The notes under the pieces were generated by a model that saw only the letters and a program-made list of their open reading frames with translations, was not told the origin of the DNA and ran no database searches. Of a stretch of DNA of 64,000 bases, positions 49,678 through 59,119 are shown in pieces. Each line of letters opens with the position of its first letter. Position 1 is the first letter of the stretch. Made by a program: the position numbers and the translations under genes. The stretch is taken from the NCBI GenBank assembly GCA_025526915.1, contig JAHLKH010000002.1, positions 124,001 through 188,000 on the forward strand, written 5' to 3'. The DNA is from Entophlyctis helioformis (lineage: Eukaryota; Chytridiomycota; Chytridiomycetes; Chytridiales; Chytriomycetaceae).

Positions 49678-52600
49678 TGTGGTGTGTGGTGTGTGTGTGG
49701 TGTGTGTGTGGTCAGTTGGTGCACAGATGGATAGATGGATGGATGGATGGACAGCATGGCATCAGACGCACATAGGCATATCCAGACGACCGCAGATGCC
49801 TGATGAGAAACTTCTCAAACACAGCGTGCCGGCCACCTTGGCCTGTAAAGTCGATGCCAAATGCCCAGACAACGGGAATGTTGTCCTCTGTCGACTTTGT
49901 TCGGTCGACAGGGAGGCCTTGAGATGCAGCAGATGCGCGCTTTCCAGTGGTCGATCCTGCCAGCTTCATGATGCCCTCAAGAGCGTTTCCGCGAATAGAC
50001 GTGCGGCTGCTGCGCATGGTGAACCGCTTGGCCTTGACCTTCTGTGGAATGCCATGCCATGCCATGCCATCCAGTGCAATCAGCATGCGATCAAGCAGCA
50101 TGGCGGCCATGTCAATGGGCATCCAGAAACAGAGAAACCGTACCCGTGCATTCAGGAATGGCGTGCAGTACGCATGGCAGCGCAGATCCCAAAAGGCTCT
50201 CTCGCCAGGCTTGACGTTTGGATCGGCATGCTTTGCTGTCTTGAATGCAATGGCCGCCTGGATGTCCGTTGCCTTGGCATATCGATTGTTGAGCCTGGCA
50301 CAATAGACAGGCACTGTGAGTTGATCTGGTCAAGAGTGCACGTAGCAGAGTCATTGCATGCATACCACCGCTGAAAGTCACGCTCAGCTTGAAACATGCC
50401 AGAGGAGAGCACATAGTTGGACTCGAGCGTATACGAAAAGTCTCTGAGATCAACCAAGATACTGGATGCGCCATACAGGTACCGCTGGCCCCAATCAAAG
50501 CTGACAACGCGAACAGTCTGGTAGCCTTGGTCAGTGAACAGATTGTTGGCATTGATGATGTCGGGCAGTCGCTGCGAGGCGTAAAAGTTGCGCTTGCCCT
50601 GTCATGCCATGAATGAGTGAGGGATGTGCAATGCATGTGCACCAATGTGCGAGTTTAGCATGCAAGTGGCTTACAGGATTGGGCGTTTTGGCTTGGTGGC
50701 TGATGGGTTGGCTGGATTGGCGGCTGTGGATGGCATGTCAGTCAGTGTGGACAACAAGAACGCGTCTGGATTGATACAGCAACTCACATTCGCCGTTAAT
50801 GTAATCGGGCTCGCCATCAGCCTCGTCAACAAGCCACGGCTGCTCGCCTGAAGACGCCGCGTTGGGATCTGCAGATCAAGGCGGCAGTCAGAATCAATGT
50901 GTGCACCAAGCATTCAGCACGCCACATACTGCGAGGTGACTCTGGACGGTTTGTGCGGCAGTCCAGTGCCAGCTGGTAGATGCTGTATCCATCCGTCATG
51001 ATGCTGCCAAGTAGGATCGCCTTGGTGGTCTCGCTGGACGCACGGCCTTGATCGCAGCCTGATATGCTTCTCGCGCTCCTTGCCACCCAGACTCTGCTCA
51101 TCGGCCTCTTGTGTTGCCTTGGCTGTGGCCTTGGTAACCGCGTCCATCTCATCTTTGGCTTCTGAAGGTGTCTGGAAGCGACCTTTCTTGGGGCGGAGAC
51201 CTGGGAGAAGGATGTCAAAGATGCAAACCTCACGGCTTGCGCTGAATGGCATCCTTGGGATCATGCTATTGGGGCAACTTAAGAGGCTGGACCTGGGCAT
51301 CCTTTGGTAGCCCTTTGGAGGAGAAAAGTGGCAGAGTCAGCCATCAAAATTTGTGGTACGTACACAGTGGGCACTATACAGGGCCAGTGCGACCAACCGA
51401 GTGCAGCCAGAAGCTGTAGTCTCAATGCCTGCAAAGCAGGATCCTGATTGCCACGGATGCGCTCATCCTTTGCCCTCATCACCGCCCAAAAGAGGGTGGT
51501 CTCAGTAATGAGGACAAACGGATCGCGGCCTGCAGGCTGCGGACACAACTTGAGGGATGAGCCTGCGAGATCACACAACTGCTTGAACTTGCCGGCCTCT
51601 GACAGCGACTTGTTGCGCACGACCACCGTGAGCCTGTGCAGTGCTTGTGGGATCTTGACAACGCGTCCGTCTTGTCTGGTTGACAGTGGCGTGCCAGACG
51701 TGGCGTCCCCAGTGGCTGTATCCATTGCCTTGGCAAATTCCGCTGCCTTGTCAGCAGATATACCAGGAATCAGTCGGTGGATTGCCCAGTCAATGAGCAT
51801 CGACTGGTGGGTCATGAAGTGCACAGCAAGCATGCCACAGATGCCCCGTGCCAGATTTTTGTAGATGTCGTTCCAAGCAGCTGCACACAAACTGTCGTCA
51901 AGCCTGCCAGGCAAAACGGCATGCATCGTGCTTGCGTCCATGTGCACAATAGCTGACAGCAATGAGCCGCCTGCGTCGCGTCCATCTTGGCTGCCCGCGC
52001 CACACCAGCCGCATCTTGGTCATGCTGTCCCGGATCATCTGCTGTGTCCATTCGCGGTTGATGATCATCTGCATGACCGTCACAATCCACGAGTGGGCCA
52101 CATGCTTTGTCGCCCGCGGCATGACCGACTCCTGACCGGTGAGAATGTAGCCCAGGTATCGCAGAAGCATTTGACAGCTCCCTCGCCACTAGAGGTGCTG
52201 TTTGTGAGCACCTTGAGCAGATCATTTGCCGATGGTACTGCCCGTTGTAGTGGTGGCTCGATGGCTGGTGGTTGGGCATCGGTGCTGCTGGATGCGGCGG
52301 CTACTGCTGCTGGTGCTGCTGTTGCTACTGCTGGTGCTGTGTCGTCGGTGAAGGTGCAGATCTTGACCATCGTGCCGCCTCAAGTCTCACCAAGTCGCCA
52401 TAGTGAGCAATGTCGGTGTTGCTGCAGAGCGGGCTTCGCCGTACATGCGCCGGGCATTAACTGGCCATCTGAGGACGCATCCAGCGGCGTAGAGCCACGC
52501 GCTCTTGTCCTTGAAGTGATCAGGATCAATAAAGACATATTCCATCTCACCATTCCTCCTGGCCTCCATGACGCAGAACTTGAGTGGCAGCGGTGCATCT

Positions 52601-53770
52601 GGGTCAAGTGCGACGAGCTCTTCAACGATGGCGCCGATCATAGTGATGCATGCATGCCGCACGTCGGCTGTGTATCGGTACACGCCATTGAAGATGCTTT
52701 CTGAGACCGAACCGCGGGTCTGTGTTGCCGGCGCCGTCTTGGCCTGGCGTCCAAAATACTTTGCAAGCATTGGATCTCCAGAGAGCATTTCCTGTATGTA
52801 GCACAAGTCAACATACACAAAGCCAGACATGCAGAGCGACATGGCAATCCAAACTCATACCTCCATTTTGACAATCTGCTCAGGGCAATCGTATGTGCTC
52901 TCCACCGGCCTTGCCTCATTGCCATGGATGGCAGCAGCAGCCGTCATGACTGGCAATGCCATCATGCGGTGGATCTTTTCAAGCATCTGCTCTATCGCCG
53001 ATCTTTCACCACGCTCATATCTGTCAAAGAACGCACCAGTCAGCACACACACTCAAGGCACATGCCATGCCATATGTCACTTACGCCTGTGTCTCGTCCT
53101 CAGATGGAACCTGGCGGGCTTGCCTGCTCGCATCCTTCTTGTGCTCCTGGATGAACTTCTTGGTCTTGGCCTTCTCAGCTTGCTCAGCTCGCTCCTTATC
53201 ACGCTCAGCCTGCATGGCCGGTGTGACCAGGTATGGATCCTGCTGTGGTTGAATGCAATGTTAGGCATGCATCTTGAATGTGCACAAGATGCTCGCAATC
53301 ACAAGCCTGCAGTTCAACTCACAGTCGTCCTTGTGTCTTGAAGCACACCAATGTGAAAGACCTTGTCGCAATCTGTGCCTCTATCATCTGTGGCTCGAGG
53401 TGGCAGCAGCATCTTGCATGGTTTTGGTGGCTTGACGGCCTGTTGAGTGGAAGGATAAGCAATTGCAGCAAGCCGTCACATGCAAACAGAGCCAGCAAAT
53501 GCAAAGACGCACTGGTACTCGATTGATAATCGACTGCAGCATCTGCTTTGCTTGGTCATAACACTTGCCAAATTCTGACGCTCGGAAATCAGCATGCCTG
53601 ACATCCGTTGGGTTTGTCAGGGCGTTGAGCGTCTTTATGGCCGTTTTGCAAATATCGGCAACAGCTTCTGGGGTCGCGATCCGTGTGCTCCTTCTGAGCG
53701 GCTGCTTTGTCTTTTTACCCTTGACTGTCACACAAATGCCGTGATCAGTGGTGAATACACAATGCCACAC
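49110..53770 (-). CDS. Fanzor (eukaryotic TnpB-like) RNA-guided endonuclease
   Basis: Predicted programmable DNA nuclease with a split RuvC domain. Last exon 49604-49110: IYRCNENLTSQMCPQC (RuvC-II Glu plus first zinc pair), RRYECIPCTTVYHRDVLGAT (second zinc pair and RuvC-III Asp), ending FDYQL. Exon 50313-49772 contains VVWAFGIDFTGQGGRH and FEKFLIRHLRSSGYAY, splicing in frame to it. Exon 50598-50366 contains RuvC-I, RVVSFDWGQRYLYGASS (Asp codon 50494-50496). Exon near 51230-50940 has ILLGSIMTDGYSIYQLALD, matching the TDG segment of Fanzor1 proteins. Helical upstream exons reach at least 53770; the start is not determined. No clean frame joins the 50366/50313 junction or the region near 51060, so indels or decay are possible. 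The catalytic residues D, E, D and all four cysteines are present. It lies directly downstream of the FEN/XPG-like gene on the same strand. Confidence 0.78.
49606..49711. repeat. GT microsatellite in a Fanzor intron
   Basis: About 105 bp of (GT)n with GGTGTG interruptions on the plus strand. On the coding strand it is a (CA)n tract that ends at the CACACAG acceptor of the last Fanzor exon, separating the main RuvC part from the RuvC-II/zinc-ribbon exon. A short ATGG repeat follows (49725-49750). Confidence 0.9.
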
Positions 53771-55084
53771 TGTGTCAACCCGTGCAGAGCGAACCTGGCG
53801 TTTTTAGACGCCTGAAAGATGCGCATTTCAAGCCTGGATACTTCTTGAGCCGCTCATTCAGTCTTGCTATCACCTTCTGCTCGCCCAGTAATGGATCAAG
53901 TCGGCAGCATTGAAGATCAGCAACAGCATGCAGTGGACAGCCAAGACACGCATCCAAGCCTCGCAAAACCCACCAATGCGTGATAAAGAATCTTGCCAGC
54001 CGGGCTGAGCTTTGCATATGCTTCTTTAGCGATACGCCAGTCATGCACAGCCTGCAGCAGCTGCTTGCTTGCATTCTCGCAGATATCAGCAAGGATGTCG
54101 CGGCCGTTGAGAATGTCATCGGCAAGGAGGTCTGCCGTGCATCGGAGAGCGCAGCTAAACACGACACGGCAGCCATTGAGCATGACAAAAACGTCGTCCA
54201 GTTGCCTTGTGTTGACAATGTGCTTGGCGAGCACCATGACTTCATCCCGTGTAACGTGCCAAACCGCACCGCTGGCATTGCCCTTCAGCTGCTGTGCCGT
54301 GTGGCTCAAGCAGCAGTCACTGCCGACCATGCATGCAGAGGCAGATCTGCCAGTGGCATCCATCAGAGTCAGTGCCATGAGAATCCTCCAGATATCACAA
54401 GCACACCTACTTTTTTCGAGCCGAGGCGGTCCTGTTGGCAGTCCTGCTGTTGCCATTGGATGATGCATGCATTCATGTCAATGCCATGCTGTCCAAGTGC
54501 ATCCAAAGCAAGACTTACAGCGGTATCATTTGAGCAAAAACATCCCCATAACAACCATGGCTTTGGTCTGTGAACTCTCCAATATCCGCTCCAGTTTCGT
54601 CACGGTCGAGAAACACCGCGAAGGCATTGCTGAACGATTGAGCAAGAGGCTTGCCGCCGATCTTGTACATCTGCAACATAAATGAGGCCTTGAAGACGTC
54701 CACAAACATCCTGGCAATGTCTGGGTCTTGCAGGTGTTGACAGAACTCTGCGACAGTGATCCCTGCCCATGTTGCCTCAAAACGAATGCATGCCATAATG
54801 CACTTTGCAGCCGTGACAATCCCTTGCAAGTCATCATTGCAGCATCACGAGTAAGTCAAGGTCGCAGCGCATGGCATCCAAAATTGCAAAGCAGGCAAGC
54901 CAACATACCAATCTCATCACAATGAAAATAGTCATTTCTCGCTGCGGCTGCCGCCAACCGGCAGATGTCAAGAATCTCTGGCAAGTCAAAGGCGGCTGCA
55001 ATAGATGCTACACCTGGGTGGTTGTACGATCTCATCTGTGCAATCTGTCTGCCGCGCATTTGCAGCAGCAGGACAGGGCAATAC

Positions 55085-55089
55085 CCCGC
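55085..55089. repeat. Target-site duplication, left copy (CCCGC)
   Basis: CCCGC directly precedes the TGTAAC start of the left LTR; the matching copy is at 61740-61744 after the right LTR. Five base pairs is the usual duplication length for Ty3/gypsy elements. Confidence 0.92.
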
Positions 55090-55346
55090 TGTAACACTGG
55101 GCCTCCAGGCGGACTTGCCGGCTGGTTGCAGGGGCAGTGAGTATGCACGCGAGGAAGGGCGGGCAGACGACTTCATTGAGACATGAGCACGGACCTGGTT
55201 GCAGGGGCAGTGAGTATGCACGCGAGGAAGGGCGGGCAGACGACTGCAAGAACGGGGGCAACCAGAGCGGGGGACGCGGCCGGGCGATGTCTGTCCGGTC
55301 ACGTGGGTCACGTGGATCACGTGACCGCGACCGAGCATCCGTTACA
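55090..55346 (-). repeat. 3' LTR (left)
   Basis: 257 bp, TGTAACACTGG to CATCCGTTACA on the plus strand. It carries a 46-bp segment in tandem (GTTGCAGGGGCAGTGAGTAT...), separated by 27 bp, which makes it 73 bp longer than the right LTR. Near the outer end are three CACGTG palindromes. Confidence 0.95.
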
Positions 55347-55354
55347 CTCCCCCC
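55347..55354 (-). promoter_or_regulatory. Polypurine tract
   Basis: Coding-strand GGGGGGAG immediately before the 3' LTR, the expected position of the plus-strand primer for reverse transcription. Confidence 0.8.
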
Positions 55355-55399
55355 AGCGTAGACAGCCACTCATAAGAAAGAAGAGTGGATGAACAGCGA

Positions 55400-57460
55400 C
55401 TAAGAGGATGCAGGGGCGTTGCACACACGAGAGGCAGAAGTGCGGGCAACGATGGACGCATAGGACACAGGACGGGGAACCGTGCGCTCAGAGCGGCGAG
55501 GTGGGGCGGGATGGTTGAGAGGGGGGAGAAAAGAGAGGGAGAAGGAAGGAGGAGAAGAGGGAGGAGGGAGAGGAGGGAAAGATGGAGAGAGAGAGGGAGA
55601 TGCGGGTGCAGCAGGTGCGATCGGCTCGTCAGCCGGAGCAGGTGCCGCGGGCGTGGCTGCCGCTGGAGCAGGGGCCACTGGTGCAGGAGCAGGCGCAGTG
55701 CGCTTGCGGCGAGAGGGCTTGGATGCCTTGGGCTGCGTGGGAGCGGGCGCCGCGGCGGGAGCAGGAGCAGCCGGTGCAGGAGCAGCCGGAGCAGGGGCCG
55801 CGCGCGTGGGCTGAGCCGGTTTGGACGCCTTGCCCTTAGGCGCCTTGGTCGGTCGAGCGTGGAACGCCTTGACGAGGTCCTGGGCCTTGCGCATGTCGGC
55901 GGCTGGGACCCATGTGTTGTCGTCGGCTGGATAACCGACCCACTTGACCAGATACTCGATCTTGCCGCGATAAGTGCGCGAGTCAACGATCCGCTCGACC
56001 TCGTAGTTGTCCGACGTGCCGTCGTCGGCGTGGTACTCGGGGTCCGGCCGGGAGGGCACATCCTTGCGGCTGGTGGGCGCAGACAGAGGGTCGACATACG
56101 GGCAGATCCGGTCAGCATGGAACACGTTGTGGACGCGGTGCAGCGAGGCAGGCAGCGCGAGCGTGTAGTTGAGGCCAGATTCGCCAGAGTCCAGGCTGGT
56201 GATGGCAAAGGGGCCGAGCCACTTGGCGGCCGTGAGCGGCGGGCGGTGCGAGTCCGCCGGCCAGGAGATGCCCTCGGCGTTGAGGAGCACCATGTCGCCG
56301 ACCTTGTACGCAGGGTGACGGCGGCGACGCTTGTTTGCCTGAACGGCCATGGCTGCCTGGGCTTTGCGCCGATTCAGAATGGCCGAGTCGCGAGCAGCAG
56401 CCATGTCCAGCAGCAGGTCGCGGGCCGCGGCAGATGGTGCCAGGGCTGGCTCGGACGGGAAGGACCGCGGGTGGCGGCCAAACGCCAGGAAGAAGGGTGC
56501 AAAGCCAGACGACGCAGACGGCGCGCAGTTGAGGCCAAAGCAGGTGGGACCGAGCAGCAGCGGCCAGTCAGAGCCGTGGTAATCGGCCGCCTTGGCGAGC
56601 GCATCCTTGATGGTGCGGATGCTGCGTTCGGCCAAGCCGTCAGTCTGCTGGTGGCGAGCCGTGCTGAGGTTCTGCTTGATCCGGGCAGCGGTGCAGAGGC
56701 TCGACCAGAAAGCCGACAACCAGCGGGCGTCGCGGTCCGAGACGATGTCGACAGGGAAGCCCTTGCCCGAGCAGACCCAGCGAGTCAGGAAGAGCTCGGC
56801 CAGCTCCTGGGCCGACGACGAGCGGCGGCACGGGAACGCGTCGCAGAGACCGGACAGGCGATCGACCACAACCAGAGCAGCATCAAACGCATCGTCTTGT
56901 CCGCCCGCGGGCAGGAACATGACGTCCATGGCGACGCTCGAGAAGCAGTCGTCCGGGATCGCGAGTGGATGCAGCAGGCCGTCAGGCCGGTGGTTGGGCG
57001 TGCGGTGGCGCTGGCACACGTCGCATGAGGCGACATAGGCAGCAATGTCCTCAGACATTCTGGGCCAGAAGTACCGGTTCGACAAGCGGCTGGTGGTCCG
57101 CTGACGTCCCTGGTGCGCACCAAAGGGAGAGTCGTGGTAGTGGGCGAGCAGATCCGCGCGCAGAGACTGCGGCACATACAAGCGGTTGCCTTTGTACCAC
57201 CACGCACCATCCAAGCACTCCATGTGCACTACGACCTTGCGGTCGGCCGGCGTGGCTGACGACGGGTCGGCCTTCCAGCCAGGCAGTCTGGAGGCAAATG
57301 GGTCGGCCGGCAACGCCGCACGCACGTCTTTCGCCCAGTCAGAGTCAGTGCGCAGATTGGCAGCACGGATCGGGACAGGCGAGCGACAGTTTGTGCAGAG
57401 AGGGGCCTTTGAGGGATCGCGGGACAGCAGATCGGCCAGCGAGTTGAGCTCGCCAGGCAC
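55400..57460 (-). CDS. Retrotransposon integrase with chromodomain
   Basis: C-terminal part of pol, open for 686 codons. It begins with the end of RNase H (PGELNSLADLLSRDPS). The integrase HHCC zinc finger is in HYHDSPFGAHQGRQRT and CDVCQRH; the catalytic triad residues lie in AMDVMF, VSDRDARWLSAFW and DGLAERSIRTIKDAL. A GPY-like segment (KWLGPFAITSL) precedes the chromodomain YEVERIVDSRTYRGKIEYLV...VGYPADDNTW (about 55905-56010), which in chromoviruses targets insertion to modified histones. After it is an unusual tail of about 170 residues rich in Ala and Pro ending near 55400. Host-domain targeting is inferred from family knowledge. Confidence 0.92.
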   Translation of the reverse strand: MPGELNSLADLLSRDPSKAPLCTNCRSPVPIRAANLRTDSDWAKDVRAALPADPFASRLPGWKADPSSATPADRKVVVHMECLDGAWWYKGNRLYVPQSLRADLLAHYHDSPFGAHQGRQRTTSRLSNRYFWPRMSEDIAAYVASCDVCQRHRTPNHRPDGLLHPLAIPDDCFSSVAMDVMFLPAGGQDDAFDAALVVVDRLSGLCDAFPCRRSSSAQELAELFLTRWVCSGKGFPVDIVSDRDARWLSAFWSSLCTAARIKQNLSTARHQQTDGLAERSIRTIKDALAKAADYHGSDWPLLLGPTCFGLNCAPSASSGFAPFFLAFGRHPRSFPSEPALAPSAAARDLLLDMAAARDSAILNRRKAQAAMAVQANKRRRRHPAYKVGDMVLLNAEGISWPADSHRPPLTAAKWLGPFAITSLDSGESGLNYTLALPASLHRVHNVFHADRICPYVDPLSAPTSRKDVPSRPDPEYHADDGTSDNYEVERIVDSRTYRGKIEYLVKWVGYPADDNTWVPAADMRKAQDLVKAFHARPTKAPKGKASKPAQPTRAAPAPAAPAPAAPAPAAAPAPTQPKASKPSRRKRTAPAPAPVAPAPAAATPAAPAPADEPIAPAAPASPSLSPSFPPLPPPSSPPSFSLSFLPPLNHPAPPRRSERTVPRPVSYASIVARTSASRVCNAPASS

Positions 57461-57464
57461 ATAC

Positions 57465-59119
57465 TCATGGATGTATCAAACTCCTGCAGAGACAGGACCC
57501 ATCGAGCCTGCCGATCCGACAGGTGGGGCTGCGTGGCCAACCAGACCAGCGCCTTGTGGTCAGTGTGCGTGACAGAGCGCACACTGGACAGCAGATGACG
57601 GAAACGCGAGAAAACTCCACGATGGCGAGCAACTCGCGTTCATGGGTTGGATAGTTCATCTCGGCGGGCTAAGCTTACGTGACCAGCAGGCCACCAGCTT
57701 CTCGCCATCTGGGTGGATCTGCGACAGGTAGCCGGCAATGACGTAGTTGCTGGCATCAGTGTAGACATGCGTTTCCAGAGCCGGGTCAAAGAACCGCAGC
57801 TCGGTCGCTTTCAGCACTGCCTGACGCAGGTCTTCCACAGCCTGCTTTTGAGCAGGGCCCCATCCCACTTGGCATTCTTGGCTAGTAGCTTGTAAAGTGG
57901 CAGACACATGGTGGCGTACGCCTTTGCAGGGTTCGGCCCACCAATGAATGACTTTAACCACACAAGCTTACCTAGCCAAGTTGCCAGAGTGGTTGTGTTG
58001 GAGATGTGGGGGCAGCTGCCATGTCCTGCAAGTGCTTTGGCGCAATGGAATAACCAGTGGGCGAAAGCACGTGACCGCAGAACTCAATGTCCTGCTGCAG
58101 GATCATGCACTTAGATGGCTTAATGTACAATTGAGCCTTCAGTAGCAGCTTGAGAACAGTGTGTAGGTGTTTGATATGCTCCTTGTACGTCGCGCTGTAG
58201 ATGTAGATGTCGTCCATGTACACCGAGACGCACGTGCCCAGCAGCTCATTGAGCGTCGACTGGATGGCCTGTGTAAACACAGCCGGAGCATTGGTCAGCC
58301 CAAAAGGCATGACCGTGAACTCAAAGTGACCAAACTGGGTGGAGAACGCAGTTTTCCACTGGTCCTCCGCCTTAACACGGATGTTAAGGAAGCCCTCGCG
58401 GATGTCAAGCATCGAGCGGAAGGGTTTGTTTGCCAAGTTATCACGGAGGGTCTCAATCTCCGGGATCGCACTGTGGAACTTCACCGAGATGTTGTTCAAG
58501 CCGCGGTAGTCAATGACCAGCCGCAGCGAACCATCCTTCTTGCGGACAAAGAGCGTGCCGGCGCCCAAAGGCGATGACGAGCGGCGGATGTAACCTTTGG
58601 TGTACCACTCGTCCAGCTGCTTCTTGAGCGCTACGGATGCATCCTGGTTCAGTTCTTGAGGCCACGACGCGGCGGCAGCTGCGCATCCTTAATGAAAGGG
58701 ATCGCGATCTCGAACTCCGAGTCGTGCGCACGGCCTTGCGGCGGGCAGCAGACCTCGTAGTAGTCGATGAATGCCTTCTGCGTCTCCTCGTCCGGGCAGA
58801 CTGGAAGGTAGGGGTACTTCTCCTTCAGCTCGTCCGGGGTGAGGCCGTTTGCAGCCGCGACGCGAAGGCGCGCATCGGCAGCTGCCTCACGGTCCTCAGG
58901 CAGGTCATCCACATAGACCAGCTCCGCATACTCGTCAGGATGGGCGAGGATATCCGACATGGTAACCACGATGTCAGAGTGCGGCCGGTTGTGGGGTGCA
59001 GCAGACGGCGGAGCGTCTTCGTGCTGCCAGATGTGGTGCACATCGGGGCGCGACTCGGTTGAGAAGCGGAAAACCCGCGACGGAAGTTGAATGATGCCTT
59101 CGCGGTGGTGCGCAGCCAC
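57465..59119 (-). pseudogene. Retrotransposon pol: linker, reverse transcriptase and RNase H, frame-broken
   Basis: The coding continues gag-protease but in shifted frames. A linker with YAELVYVDDLPEDREAAADA (59119-58649) passes, with a frame break near 58655, into reverse transcriptase (58640-57972). RT motifs: RKKDGSLRLVIDYRGLN, SMLDIREGFLNIRV, MPFGLTNAPAVF and the catalytic SVYMDDIYIYS (58209-58220). Frame changes near 57985, 57862, 57665 and 57600 interrupt the connection/RNase H part, where THVYTDASNYVIAGYLS, NYPTHERELLAIV and VTHTDHKALVW are recognisable. The breaks are described, not repaired, here. With LTRs nearly identical, this number of breaks is more than expected from age alone. 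Confidence 0.85.

Noticed and set aside
53775..54346. FEN-like and Fanzor as one fused polypeptide
   Set aside because: The FEN-like exons sum to a multiple of three and close at a stop at 53917; no in-frame splice to the Fanzor exons was found. A fusion is not excluded without cDNA.
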